Positions 49,209 to 58,533 of a DNA stretch of 64,000 nt are shown here, piece by piece. Every line of letters starts with the position of its first letter. The first letter of the stretch is position 1. Source of the DNA: Parapontixanthobacter aurantiacus (GTDB taxonomy: Bacteria; Pseudomonadota; Alphaproteobacteria; Sphingomonadales; Sphingomonadaceae). The translations under genes and the position numbers were made by a program. The notes under the pieces are model-generated. The model had not been told where the DNA came from. It was given only the letters and a program-made list of their open reading frames with translations, and did no database searches. The stretch is taken from contig NZ_WTYW01000001.1 of the NCBI RefSeq assembly GCF_009827635.1, positions 514,001 to 578,000 on the forward strand, written 5' to 3'.

Positions 49209-50309
49209 ATGGCACTATTTATAGCAAAGCCAATTTTGTGGAATCGCAACGGCTATCAGGAACCTTCGGGCGTCAGGGCCACCAGCGGCTATCCGAAGAA
49301 AAATGGTTTTGGCCACGAGGAGTGGAACAATGCGCCGGCGCTCAGATATAAAGAAGATGGCGTCGATTGGCGCATCTTCCATACCGAAGGCGTGGGCAAC
49401 GCCCCCGTTGCTGAGGAAGCCGGAAGAACCATCCTATTCCTCTACGCATCGCACGACGGCGTGCAGGAACTGGTCGGCATCGCAGCGAACGCCACTTGCC
49501 TGATCGACAATTCGAAAGAACGAAAACGCCTCACCCGTAAGCTGGACATCGCGCGGCTCGGCGACGAGGCTTGGGCGATTCCGAGTGTTCGCGCATGTCA
49601 TGGCGGCAAGCGAGAGCGCTTCGACAAGGTCTGGAAGAGAGACCTTGAATGGATTCCGAACTGGCGCTGCCCCGCCGACAGCTTCCTGTGGCTCGACCGT
49701 CCAGCGCGGATCAACCCGCATGCTGTGCGCGGCACCTCGAAACTCCTGACAATGTTCAACAGCTTCACCGAACTGAACGATGCTCAGGCCCTTCGAATAA
49801 TGATCTCGGTGCCCGAGGCTGATCGGTCGCCTATGTGGCATCGCATCCGGTCAACAATACTCGCCGTCGATGAAGGCATTATCAGCGGCGACATCAAGAC
49901 GATCGAGAAGCGTAAGGACGTGGGACCGACAACCAAGAAACGGCTGATCGATTCCCGGCTCGGCCAGGGACGGTTCCGGCGGGACGTTGAACGGAAGTGG
50001 GACGGCCGGTGTGCCGTGACCGGCTGCGGCGTATCCGAAGTGCTGCGCGCCTCGCACATCCTCGCTTGGTGTGACAGCGACGACCATGAAAAGCTGGACG
50101 GCAACAACGGGCTGTTACTGCGCGCCGACATCGACGCGCTTTTCGATCGCGGGCTGATCAGTTTCGCCGATACGGGCGATATGCTCATCGCTGATCGGTT
50201 GAGCCCCGCAGACCGCCGACTTCTCGGTGTTCCTCAACCGTTGCGGCAACGCCCGTCGGTCAGCCAGCGCGGCTATCTCGCGCGCCATCGTCAAGATTGG
50301 GGTTTCTGA
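49209..50309 (+). CDS. HNH endonuclease
   Basis: 366 aa. The C-terminal HNH domain (~255-345) reads VERKWDGRCAVTGCGVSEVLRASHILAWCDSDDHEKLDGNNGLLLRADIDALFDRGLI: Cys pair, His283, Asn300 and a metal Asp in place of the last His, the HNH_2 restriction-type variant. The N-terminal 200 residues are unrecognised and may bind DNA. AGGGGAG precedes the ATG. Lies 205 bp after the methyltransferase and 13 bp before the next gene, suggesting a restriction partner that replaced the lost MmeI nuclease. Confidence 0.85.
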   Translation: MALFIAKPILWNRNGYQEPSGVRATSGYPKKNGFGHEEWNNAPALRYKEDGVDWRIFHTEGVGNAPVAEEAGRTILFLYASHDGVQELVGIAANATCLIDNSKERKRLTRKLDIARLGDEAWAIPSVRACHGGKRERFDKVWKRDLEWIPNWRCPADSFLWLDRPARINPHAVRGTSKLLTMFNSFTELNDAQALRIMISVPEADRSPMWHRIRSTILAVDEGIISGDIKTIEKRKDVGPTTKKRLIDSRLGQGRFRRDVERKWDGRCAVTGCGVSEVLRASHILAWCDSDDHEKLDGNNGLLLRADIDALFDRGLISFADTGDMLIADRLSPADRRLLGVPQPLRQRPSVSQRGYLARHRQDWGF

Positions 50310-50322
50310 TGGAAAATGCGCG

Positions 50323-50796
50323 ATGACCGAAACACCCGAAGCGCAGCGGGTTAGGGAAATTCTTGCCGAAGTGCGCCCCCTCGCTGGCGAATATTACCGG
50401 CTAACCGGCAAACCGCTAGGGGTGACCGGCGAGATCGCCGAATATGTCGCCGCCGAAATCCTCGGCCTCGAACTCGCTCCTCCGCGCACCGAAGGATATG
50501 ATGCGATCCGCAAGACCAGCAATGGGTCCCAGCGCATTCAGATTAAGGGCCGGGCCTTTGGAGACGGATCAAGCAAGAGCCAGAGAATTGGGAAGATCAA
50601 ACGCGACGCGCCCTGCGATTCGGTGATGCTTGTTCTCATGGACAACCGCACCTTCGACCCGCGCGAAATCTGGGAAGCGACCTCCGCCAACGTCGAAATC
50701 GCGCTGGCCCTGCCTGGCTCGAAATCGCGCGAGCGTGGCGCACTTTCTGTAACGGCATTCAAAAGAATTGCGGTCCGGATATGGCTGCCTTCCTGA
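50323..50796 (+). CDS. Small PD-(D/E)XK-like protein (DUF6998-type)
   Basis: 157 aa. GEIAEYVAAEILGLELAPPRTEGYDAIRKTSNGSQRIQIKGRAF has the layout of a restriction-type nuclease core: an acidic helix, Asp in GYDAI, then Q-x-K in IQIKGR. It resembles small uncharacterised proteins (DUF6998-like) found near restriction genes. Starts 13 bp after the HNH gene, so probably co-transcribed. Nuclease activity is inference. Confidence 0.6.
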   Translation: MTETPEAQRVREILAEVRPLAGEYYRLTGKPLGVTGEIAEYVAAEILGLELAPPRTEGYDAIRKTSNGSQRIQIKGRAFGDGSSKSQRIGKIKRDAPCDSVMLVLMDNRTFDPREIWEATSANVEIALALPGSKSRERGALSVTAFKRIAVRIWLPS

Positions 50797-50962
50797 TTTT
50801 AGATCGGCCAAGTATGTGATTTAGAGATGGTTCTGTTGCTGGGCCGGATCGGGACGGTTCGGTTCCGACCGACAAGGTGCGGAAAGCGTACATTCAGCTG
50901 GCCACCCGGTCGCAAATAGGCGCCTGGTCCGTTGCTTGTTTTAGCAACGAGGAACCACAGCA

Positions 50963-51706
50963 TCAGGGCATCGGATACCAGCGCAGGCCTCTAAAGCAAT
51001 TGTTCGCCACAACCGCGTTCATGCGGCCATCGCGCTCCGGGTGGCTCTTGAAGAACAGGAGCCGCTCCCGGATGCGTTCGAAACCATCCTTCTCCTCCTC
51101 GTTCGAATTGGAATCGATCAGATGATCGGCGACGAGTTGCGCGATCACCGACATCATGTCCATGTGAGCCGACGGGATCCTCACCTTGCTTGCTGCCCCC
51201 GTCGCGCACATCGCATCCTTGTCGAGAGCTAGGTTCGTTCCGAACAAACGGTTCAGCTCCTGCAGGTTGGCGGCCACCTCTGTGGGGTTCGAGGACAGCT
51301 GAGCGTGGTAGAGGGGGTGCCCCGGCCTGGTGGGGTCGCAGTCGTAATGGAGCGCGAGCAGGTGATCGACCTTGCCCGCCTTTGAAGTGTGAAAATACGA
51401 GATCCTGGTGCTAAACCAATGGACCAGGGGCTTTCCTGTCTTCTGCTCGGTGTCGAAGACTATGGTCCCGGACAACGCGACATAGAGGCTCGCCTTGTCA
51501 TCCCCCGCAGCGCGACGCAAACGCAGACCGGTGATGGGGAAGTCGAAGGTCAGACCTTCATGCTCGTTGCGCACCTGATAGAACGAACGCGGATCCGTCG
51601 GCCTTATCTCGCAGCCCGGAGCAATCACCGGAACGCGGGCGATGACCTCCTTCAGGGCCGCCTTCAGCTCCTTCTGGAGCTTCGATCTCATGCGTTGATC
51701 GGACAC
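50963..51706 (-). CDS. Uncharacterised protein, last gene of the five-gene operon
   Basis: 247 aa, no family recognised and no membrane segment. A notable cluster HYDCDPTRPGHPLYHAQ (residues 120-136) gives H-Y-D-x-D and H-P-x-Y-H, a pattern that could bind metal. A GTG start at 51706 abuts the TAG of the receiver-like gene, so it is translated from the same message. Candidates are effector or accessory protein. Confidence 0.65.
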   Translation of the reverse strand: MSDQRMRSKLQKELKAALKEVIARVPVIAPGCEIRPTDPRSFYQVRNEHEGLTFDFPITGLRLRRAAGDDKASLYVALSGTIVFDTEQKTGKPLVHWFSTRISYFHTSKAGKVDHLLALHYDCDPTRPGHPLYHAQLSSNPTEVAANLQELNRLFGTNLALDKDAMCATGAASKVRIPSAHMDMMSVIAQLVADHLIDSNSNEEEKDGFERIRERLLFFKSHPERDGRMNAVVANNCFRGLRWYPMP

Positions 51707-52801
51707 CTACAGACCCAAGAGTGGTGCATGCCTGTCATAATACTCCCGCTCGACGCGGCAGAGATGCGCCCCAGTTGGGATCCAGCTCGAAGAGGTCGCC
51801 GAGCAGTCGGGCCGATCACAGACCGTTCGGTCCGTATAGGGGCAACGGAAGCCCCCGCGACTTCCCCCGCACCCTTCTCGCTGACAGCCATGCGGCTTCG
51901 CGCCCAATACCGCATCGACTATCCTGCGCCGATAGATGTCATCGCCCGGATCGCCATCCTCTTCCTCGACGTCGTGTTTCTCGGCGAGACCTTCGAGCGC
52001 TTCATCGATGTCATCCTGCCAGAAATAGGCCGTCCGTCCGCCGAACGGTCCTTCGTACTGGGCTTGCGCGAACAGCGCCTCGAGTTCCTCCTGCTGCTCG
52101 TCGGCGCACGCCAGGTAGGAGCACAGCGTCAACCCATCCATGATCGGACCGGCGAACGATAGTATACCGTTCTTCAACAGGTGGCCGATCATGTAGATCT
52201 CGAGGCTACGAATGGCCTCCGCCTCGCCCAGTCTCTCTTCGAGAGCCTTGATCGTGGCCGCAAAGGAACCGACGTTGCGGGCGGAGTAGAGCGAGAAGCT
52301 AGCTGCCATGTCGCCACGGCCGAGTACATCAGCCAGCGTACGCGCCCAACCTTTCCTTCCCGCAGCCTCCGCCTGCGATATGCGTGCCGCCAAGTCGTCG
52401 AACCCGGACGCTATGTCGAGGATCTCTCCAGCAGCGACTTCGGGATCCTCGCTAAATCGGAAGAGGAAGAGGTCGGGCTCCTCAAGGTCGATCGGCTTGC
52501 GCGAGTAGTTGCCGACCGGGATGGCCATCTTGCGACACGCCGATACGACAGCTCCGCTGCGGAATCCGTGGGCTCCCCCATCATCGAGGGCGTGATCGGT
52601 GGCGACGAGGATCGGACGCGTCTCCAGCCGACGTCCCAGCGCCGCTTCGTACTCGGTTCCCTCCTCGCCCGGCAGCCACGGCTCGATCGTGAAGCGCGTG
52701 CCTCCGACTGCCTGCGAGAGAGCAGTCAGTCGCTTCTCCATCTGGGCGGGCTCGTCCTCGATCAGGAGGATCGAGCGGGTTCCTTCTTTTCCATCACTCA
52801 T
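51707..52801 (-). CDS. Receiver-like protein with Cys-rich C terminus
   Basis: 364 aa. Residues 10-105 look like a receiver: acidic pocket LLIEDEP (Glu15, Asp16, Glu17), a candidate phospho-acceptor Asp69 in LVATDHALDDGG, Lys102. The middle is helical and unrecognised. The C terminus carries Cys306, 311, 320, 328, 333 and 348 with nearby His, a likely zinc-binding module. The gene overlaps the GHKL-kinase gene by 8 bp, so the two products are made together and phosphotransfer is expected. Confidence 0.75.
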   Translation of the reverse strand: MSDGKEGTRSILLIEDEPAQMEKRLTALSQAVGGTRFTIEPWLPGEEGTEYEAALGRRLETRPILVATDHALDDGGAHGFRSGAVVSACRKMAIPVGNYSRKPIDLEEPDLFLFRFSEDPEVAAGEILDIASGFDDLAARISQAEAAGRKGWARTLADVLGRGDMAASFSLYSARNVGSFAATIKALEERLGEAEAIRSLEIYMIGHLLKNGILSFAGPIMDGLTLCSYLACADEQQEELEALFAQAQYEGPFGGRTAYFWQDDIDEALEGLAEKHDVEEEDGDPGDDIYRRRIVDAVLGAKPHGCQREGCGGSRGGFRCPYTDRTVCDRPDCSATSSSWIPTGAHLCRVEREYYDRHAPLLGL

Positions 52802-55028
52802 CGTCTGTCACCCCGGGAAGCTGCACCTCGACACACGTGCTGAAGCCGGGTGGCGGGTCAACCAGATCGGCCTTCCCACCGAATGCGGCCGCACCGCGGC
52901 GCACAAGGGCAAGACCGAGGCCTATTCCCGACCCGAGCGGGTCTGGGTTGCGCCGATCCGTCGTCGTGAAGAGAGGATCGAATACGAGCGGTCGTATCGG
53001 TTCGGGGATCCCTTCCCCGGTATCCGACACCTGCATCGTGTGCCTTCCGCCCTCATTCCAGGCCCTGAAGACGATGCGTCGATCCTTGGTCCGCGACCGC
53101 GACAGCGCCTTCAGTGCGTTGCTGTAGAGGTTCTGCGCGATGCCATCGTAGAGCGATGGCGGTACCCGCGCTGCGATCACGTCGGCCTCGACGTCGACCA
53201 CGACTTCGATCTGCCTCTTGCTGGCGTACTTGCCGAATGTTTCGGCGACATGACGAAACCTCGGCGCGGCCTTGTAGGGCTTATCACTGGGAGTGCGGGT
53301 CCCTTCGACATAGGCACGCGAATATTGCACGAACGACCGCAGCGTCTCGATATGGCCTTCGAGGGCCTCGGCGTTCTGGGCGAACCGGGGATCATCCTTC
53401 GCAAGCGCGAGCAGTTCCTTGCGTGCTTCACGCAGTTCCGCGAGGGCGACGCCGAATTCATGGGTCATGAAGCCGGCCACCACGCCGAGAAGGCTCATGA
53501 TCTCGAGTTGCTGTTCCTTCTCGCGGCTCCCGGCCTGTTGTCTCTCGGTGCGCTCCTGTGCATCCGAGAGGACCTCGATCAGCCGGTTCCGATGCTCCTT
53601 GCTGAGCGTCTGGTCGGCATCGATCTGCGCGATTGCTGCTCGGGTCTCGGCACGCAGGTGCTTGAGTTCCTCCTCCGCCCTCCGATCGGCCTCCCGCAGT
53701 GTGATCTCGCGGTCCGCGAACGCGATAGCCTCGACCGCGGTGCGGACGATCTGGTAGAGTTGTTCGGACGCCGCATTGACGAGGAAGCCTTCACGGTCGG
53801 CCGCTGCGATGAGGCCCTCCTCTCCGCCATCGGACTCCCTCGTGCCCGAGACTTGGACCACCCCGATGAGCTGCAGGTTGGCCGGCAGTCGCAGCATCCA
53901 GTTGAGCTTCGGCGCGCCTTCCACCTCTTTTGTCATGGGGTAATGGCGGGTCATGACCTGCGAGCGGGGCTTGCGGTGGTTGGTCGCGTTGTCCTTGGCT
54001 AGATCAAGCCAGTCGTCCCCTTCCATCCCGTATGGCCGCACCTGGAAGGCACGATCGAAGACCTTCACACCGTGATTGTCCCTCACCCAACCGTAGGCTT
54101 TGCGACCGTCGAAACCGGCATCAGCGAAAAGACCCTCGCGGCGCGGGAAGAAACGAATGTCGGCCGAGAGCCGGCCTAGGAGCGAGTTCATCTCCTCCTT
54201 GATGACGAGATAGGGCTCTTCCTGCCCCTGCCGGAATACCGTGAGCTCCAGCCTGTCGTCTTCGAAGAGCACTTTCGATCGAAGGAAGTAGTGATCGAGC
54301 AGCCGCATGGCTATGTCGATGTCCTGGTCGCCCTCATTCGACACGAGGGCGAAACCCGGATCCTCGTCGTCGTCGCCCGAGGGGTTTTCAAGGAGCGACC
54401 TGATCGGCGAGACGACGCCCATTGAACCCGTGCGTAGAGCCTTCCAATCAATGTCATCAACGACCGGACGCAATTCGCTTATGAGCAGGCTCGTCCCGGG
54501 GGCCGTGGCCTCGTTGACCTCGGCCAGCTGGTATGGGACCGTCACCCGGCCGAGATCCTCCTGCCGGTCGAATTCGCGCCAGTCGAACTGGGCAGTCAGC
54601 CGCGTCGTCTTGCCGCGCGCCGGATCGTGAGCGACGGAAGTCAATTCAAGTCGGTAGCCGAGATACCGTACGGCGAAGCGCCCTATGCCCTTTTCGCCCG
54701 TGATCGGCCGACCGAACCTGCGGCTGGCAGGGTTCTTTCCCTTGGTACCGGTGCCGATCCGCATCCATCCGTTGCGAAATTCAGCAAGGGTCATTCCGTG
54801 GCCATCATCTCGGATGAGAATGGCATCATTGCCTCGTAGCCGGATTTCGCAGGTACGGGCATCCGCATCGTAGGAATTCTTCACGAGCTCAAGGAGCGCG
54901 ACTTCGGGCTCGCGTACCAGACGCTCCCCCAGTTCCCTGATGAGCCGGCTCTCGATCGAGAAGGCGAGTTCGCCCTCTTCGATTAGGTTGTCCGGTGGCG
55001 ACGGAACCTTGACGATGGCCTCGCTCAT
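52794..55028 (-). CDS. Dual GHKL protein: Hsp90/MORC-like ATPase fused to histidine kinase
   Basis: 744 aa, soluble. Residues ~20-220 are an Hsp90/MutL/MORC-type ATPase: ELVKNSYDAD (Glu47, Asn51, Asp54), DDGHGM (75-80), GEKGIGRFA (111-119). A 200-residue middle segment and a coiled coil (~440-510) lead to a histidine kinase: His523 in FMTHEFGVALAEL, N-box IAQNLYSNALKAL (Asn633, Asn637), DTGEGI (669-674) and GSGIGLGLALV (699-709). Two ATP sites in one chain make it a soluble sensor kinase whose input is itself an ATPase. The ATG overlaps the stop of the upstream methylase by 4 bp. Confidence 0.88.
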   Translation of the reverse strand: MSEAIVKVPSPPDNLIEEGELAFSIESRLIRELGERLVREPEVALLELVKNSYDADARTCEIRLRGNDAILIRDDGHGMTLAEFRNGWMRIGTGTKGKNPASRRFGRPITGEKGIGRFAVRYLGYRLELTSVAHDPARGKTTRLTAQFDWREFDRQEDLGRVTVPYQLAEVNEATAPGTSLLISELRPVVDDIDWKALRTGSMGVVSPIRSLLENPSGDDDEDPGFALVSNEGDQDIDIAMRLLDHYFLRSKVLFEDDRLELTVFRQGQEEPYLVIKEEMNSLLGRLSADIRFFPRREGLFADAGFDGRKAYGWVRDNHGVKVFDRAFQVRPYGMEGDDWLDLAKDNATNHRKPRSQVMTRHYPMTKEVEGAPKLNWMLRLPANLQLIGVVQVSGTRESDGGEEGLIAAADREGFLVNAASEQLYQIVRTAVEAIAFADREITLREADRRAEEELKHLRAETRAAIAQIDADQTLSKEHRNRLIEVLSDAQERTERQQAGSREKEQQLEIMSLLGVVAGFMTHEFGVALAELREARKELLALAKDDPRFAQNAEALEGHIETLRSFVQYSRAYVEGTRTPSDKPYKAAPRFRHVAETFGKYASKRQIEVVVDVEADVIAARVPPSLYDGIAQNLYSNALKALSRSRTKDRRIVFRAWNEGGRHTMQVSDTGEGIPEPIRPLVFDPLFTTTDRRNPDPLGSGIGLGLALVRRGAAAFGGKADLVDPPPGFSTCVEVQLPGVTDDE

Positions 55029-56380
55029 GCGTCGGTGAGCTCGGCAAGGACCCGGTTTAACTGACCAATCTCGCACTTGAAAAGGCCATTGGCATGGGGG
55101 ACAATCCTTGGACGAAGGTCAGTCGCAGAGAGCTTATTTACGAAACGTCGCGCCTCTAGGGCCGAGAGGTTATGAAGTCCTGCCACCCCACCGACTGCGC
55201 GAACTGCAAACTCATTGACCGTACACTTGGGAGAATGGCCCTTGAAGCAGGTGGCGATTAACGCGGTCGGTACTTCGGGCATCTTATATTCCCACCAATT
55301 CGCTCGTTCATTGCATGTCGCTGTGTCGTGAAGCACTGGATCGATAGAATCGACGTAGGCTGACCAGTTGGGCGACGTGCTTTCTCGATCAGGTACGAGC
55401 AGCCAGCATCTCTGTCCAGCCGACCTGTAGTAGCGCTCGAATACTTCGCAAGTGAGAACATTGACTTCGCGCGGCAGGTGCCGCAGCGAAGTGATACATG
55501 GCACGACATCCACGCCGCACCGCAGCCCATGGCGTGCTCGTGTGCTCTCGGTGAGTACAAATACCTTCTGGGTACCTGGGCTCACGCCGCGTCGGATACG
55601 TCCGGCCGGGCGGTCGCCGCGACCCTCACCATAGGCGATCATCGCCTGGTCGGTGCCTGTCGGCGAGACGATCGCACGCTCCGCACCTGTCCTGTCGAGT
55701 TCGAAATAGCGCCAGCGACCCGAGCGATCGCCCTTGTCCACAATGGTGATCGACGATGTCGTCAGCACGCTCTCGAACGTCCTGTCGCAGAGCCTGTATA
55801 CGTCGACGCTCCAGCCCTCGTCGATTATTCGTTTGCGTAGGGCGGCGGCCGAAGGGCGGCTGGTCCACTCGAACGGAACGACCAATGCACAAACGCCGTC
55901 TGTCGAGGTGATCTCAAGCGACTGCACGAAGAAGTAGAGCCAAGCGTTGGCAAGGCCAGAGATCTTGATTCCTGACCGCCTATTCAACTTGGCGGCGATC
56001 TGCTCGCGCCAACCTTCGGGCAGATCTTGGTTGCGCACGAATGGAGGGTTGCCGATGCACAAGGACGCTCCGCTGATAGGTGCGGAGAACGCGCATTCGT
56101 GCCGGATTGTCGCATTGTCAGGCAGCGTCGACGATCCGAACCGCTCGGCATCGATCTCGAATCCGATGTAGGAAGAATATCTCCCGGCTTTCGCGAATCG
56201 ACCGTCACCAGCGCCGAGGTCGATCACTAGATCGTAATGTGGTCTCTTCTCCAGTACCTTGCGCCAGGTGGCATCCACCAGATCAGAGGGCGTGTCGATC
56301 TGGCAGCGTCCGAGATAGGTATTGATGTCCGGTGCCGACCATGGGCCAGCGATGTTCGTGATCGTGGGCTGAGCGTTCAT
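55025..56380 (-). CDS. N6-adenine-type DNA methyltransferase
   Basis: 451 aa. SAM motif VIDLGAGDG (52-60), catalytic NPPF (111-114) in CIGNPPFVRNQ, and a C-terminal target-recognition-like half (ITSLRHLPREVNVLTCEVF). The order motif I then IV with a following recognition domain fits gamma-class DNA adenine methylases of restriction systems. Four-base ATGA overlaps on both sides tie it to the D12 methylase and the GHKL kinase. Confidence 0.85.
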   Translation of the reverse strand: MNAQPTITNIAGPWSAPDINTYLGRCQIDTPSDLVDATWRKVLEKRPHYDLVIDLGAGDGRFAKAGRYSSYIGFEIDAERFGSSTLPDNATIRHECAFSAPISGASLCIGNPPFVRNQDLPEGWREQIAAKLNRRSGIKISGLANAWLYFFVQSLEITSTDGVCALVVPFEWTSRPSAAALRKRIIDEGWSVDVYRLCDRTFESVLTTSSITIVDKGDRSGRWRYFELDRTGAERAIVSPTGTDQAMIAYGEGRGDRPAGRIRRGVSPGTQKVFVLTESTRARHGLRCGVDVVPCITSLRHLPREVNVLTCEVFERYYRSAGQRCWLLVPDRESTSPNWSAYVDSIDPVLHDTATCNERANWWEYKMPEVPTALIATCFKGHSPKCTVNEFAVRAVGGVAGLHNLSALEARRFVNKLSATDLRPRIVPHANGLFKCEIGQLNRVLAELTDA

Positions 56381-57090
56381 CTAATGCGCTCCGCTGCCTG
56401 AAGGAATTCCTGAGGGTGCGAGCTTGCCAATCGGTCGAAAGCGGCGCGTCGCTCGACCTCCTGCGCTCTCCCGAGCTTCGTACAGACAGTGCGCAGCCGG
56501 CGCCTGACCGCCTCGCGCTCCCTGAAATCGATACCGACGAAGGAGTAGTCGTGCAGGACGGGGCCCGGCTTATAGTTCGTCCACAGATACTCTTTTACCG
56601 GTCCCACGTGCGTCTGAACTGTGAGTTCGGTCACAGTCCAGCCTTCCAGCAGTCTATCATACAAATCACTCGGGTATCCGCTTAAAATAATCCGGGCTGG
56701 TATCGCACTGAGTACCGCGAGCAGGCGCTCGTGATCAGCTGCATCATAGTCGTGCCGGTAGACCCGTGCGCGGCGCCTGGTGTCTGGAACATAGGGCGGA
56801 TCGCAGTAGACGAGGGTATCCTGGGTGATATCTAGAGCCGGGAGAATCTCGGCGGCATCGCCTTGGATAAGTTCGAACCCGTGATCCTCGCACTTAGTCC
56901 AGCGGTCGATGACCATGGGGTCGATTTCGATTCCGATGTTGCGGGCTGCGGGCCGCTTGTTTCGCATCACGGCTCCGGCTCCGAGATGCGTCTCGATGTA
57001 GGTAGAGTGCGGAGGCATTAGATTGATGACGTGGGGGTAGGCCTTGCCCTTGCCTCCTGGGTAGGGTCGAGGTTGGTTCTTGGGTGCCAT
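56377..57090 (-). CDS. D12-class (Dam-like) DNA adenine methyltransferase
   Basis: 237 aa. PGGKGK at 11-16 and HLGAGAV (35-41) form the SAM motif of the alpha class, DPPY is at 97-100. Short for Dam (278 aa in E. coli). First gene of the minus-strand operon. I chose the ATG at 57090 over the TTG three bases upstream; no clear ribosome site. Target sequence unknown. Confidence 0.87.
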   Translation of the reverse strand: MAPKNQPRPYPGGKGKAYPHVINLMPPHSTYIETHLGAGAVMRNKRPAARNIGIEIDPMVIDRWTKCEDHGFELIQGDAAEILPALDITQDTLVYCDPPYVPDTRRRARVYRHDYDAADHERLLAVLSAIPARIILSGYPSDLYDRLLEGWTVTELTVQTHVGPVKEYLWTNYKPGPVLHDYSFVGIDFREREAVRRRLRTVCTKLGRAQEVERRAAFDRLASSHPQEFLQAAERIR

Positions 57091-57546
57091 CAACGGATCA
57101 TCGCAGCTTTCAGCGATGATTGCACGCGAATAATGAAGATAGGCTTGAGGTGCTTGCAGGGATAGCTCACCCCGGCTGCTGTGGTGCCCTGTGCATAGGC
57201 GGTTCCTTAGTTATCCGCGTCACTGCATGCGGTAATCGCCTCTCCGGTCCGACAGCGTATTGGCTTGCAGCTTCGTTGCGATGCTGCACTCACCATTCGA
57301 CCCTCATCGCAACTACGCCAACAAGCCAACGTCTATGCGACAGTGCGTTTTCTGCCGTCGTAAAGGGGCAGGCAATTTTCAGAATTTAGCCCCTGCCAAT
57401 ATCGATGCAGATGCTCGTATGCGAGAATAAGCCTGCAGATACAAAGGTGGAAGAGTTTGCCGGCTTATGGGATCTGTGGGCGATCGGTCTAATGCCTGAG
57501 ATGGGGGCGCAAAGCGGACGTTCTTCTACCGGCATCTGGATTCGCG
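57091..57546. other. Intergenic region upstream of the methylase operon
   Basis: About 455 bp with no supportable gene. It must contain the promoter of the five-gene operon near 57100-57200; no clear -35/-10 pair was picked out. Confidence 0.5.
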
Positions 57547-57705
57547 TCACTTCAGCTGAGCCAAGGCCACTACAATGCTGGCGGCGATGACATCTTCGGC
57601 CTGCTGACGACGCTCCGGAACGGATGAGACCAGCCTTCGCTTTGCGCCGTCCGGGGCCCTGGTGAGTGCTGCCAGCACAACCGCGTGGACGAGATCGGGA
57701 TGCAT
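57547..57705 (-). CDS. Small protein downstream of the excisionase
   Basis: 52 aa, MHPDLVHAVVLAALTRAPDG... ending ASIVVALAQLK, unrecognised, helical. The ATG is 2 bp after the excisionase TGA, with GGAGG inside the end of that gene, so it is probably co-translated. Confidence 0.45.
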   Translation of the reverse strand: MHPDLVHAVVLAALTRAPDGAKRRLVSSVPERRQQAEDVIAASIVVALAQLK

Positions 57706-57707
57706 GT

Positions 57708-57962
57708 TCAAGATGCGGCCTCCGCGCCAGGGTGGAGAACCTTGCGCCTGCGTTCGACCAGTCCTTTCAAACTCTCGGTCAGCACAAGCGTTGAACTGCC
57801 TAGCTTGATAAATTCGATCTCGCCTTCGCCGATGAGAACATAGAGTGTGCTGCGACCGATCCCGAGATATCGACATGCTTCGGGAACCCGCATTGCGATC
57901 GGCTCGATGTCTTTCTGGCGTTTCTGGTCGGCTCGCTGGTCGTTCGCGCCTGATATCGACAT
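57708..57962 (-). CDS. AlpA/excisionase-type HTH protein
   Basis: 84 aa. MRVPEACRYLGIGRSTLYVLIGEGEIEFIKLGSSTLVLTESLKGLVERRR is a MerR-like excisionase/AlpA HTH fold. Such proteins direct excision or activate the integrase of tRNA-borne islands. Start placed at 57962 behind AAAGGA; Met at 57980 also possible. Confidence 0.8.
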   Translation of the reverse strand: MSISGANDQRADQKRQKDIEPIAMRVPEACRYLGIGRSTLYVLIGEGEIEFIKLGSSTLVLTESLKGLVERRRKVLHPGAEAAS

Positions 57963-58533
57963 GCCTGCCGGTCCTTTCATCTTTAGGGTGATGACGGACC
58001 GACCTGGGAGCGATGGAGCAGGGGAGCAGGTCAGGCCCGCCATCGACACCGATTATCTGCCGAACAAGCCTGATCGCGCCACATGACGTTCCTACGCTGC
58101 GGCCGCCGTTCTCACGCTATTGCGCCGACGCTCGAGATTGCTTGAGCAGAATGCATCTGCACACATCCGTATGGACTGGCGCAGACCTGCGCTGTTGAGC
58201 ATGTCATGACCGCTTGGGGCGCCATTCGACAGAGCGCCGTCGCCATTCTGATTAGAAAGAAACGGGATTTTCTGGAAACCGCCGCAGGGCGGTGCTGCGT
58301 GCCGTCGCAGATTACTCAACGAAGCCAACCACCTGCAGCCCGACCGACGGCGGCTCTTTTATCTCGCCATCTTATTTGTTTTCGAAATCAGACGCCTACG
58401 GACAATTTTTGCCTACCGATCTCCGCTGCAGCAGGCTTGCAGATCGGGCGAAGACGGTACGCATCGCCATTGTTTGCTAGTTGCACGGTTCGCGACTTGC
58501 GGATGACGTTCCGGACGCAGCACGCTGGCATCG
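57963..58533. other. Island region with no gene seen
   Basis: About 570 bp. Open frames are short or antisense to the SRAP gene and have no family character. Probably regulatory or decayed sequence. Confidence 0.45.
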
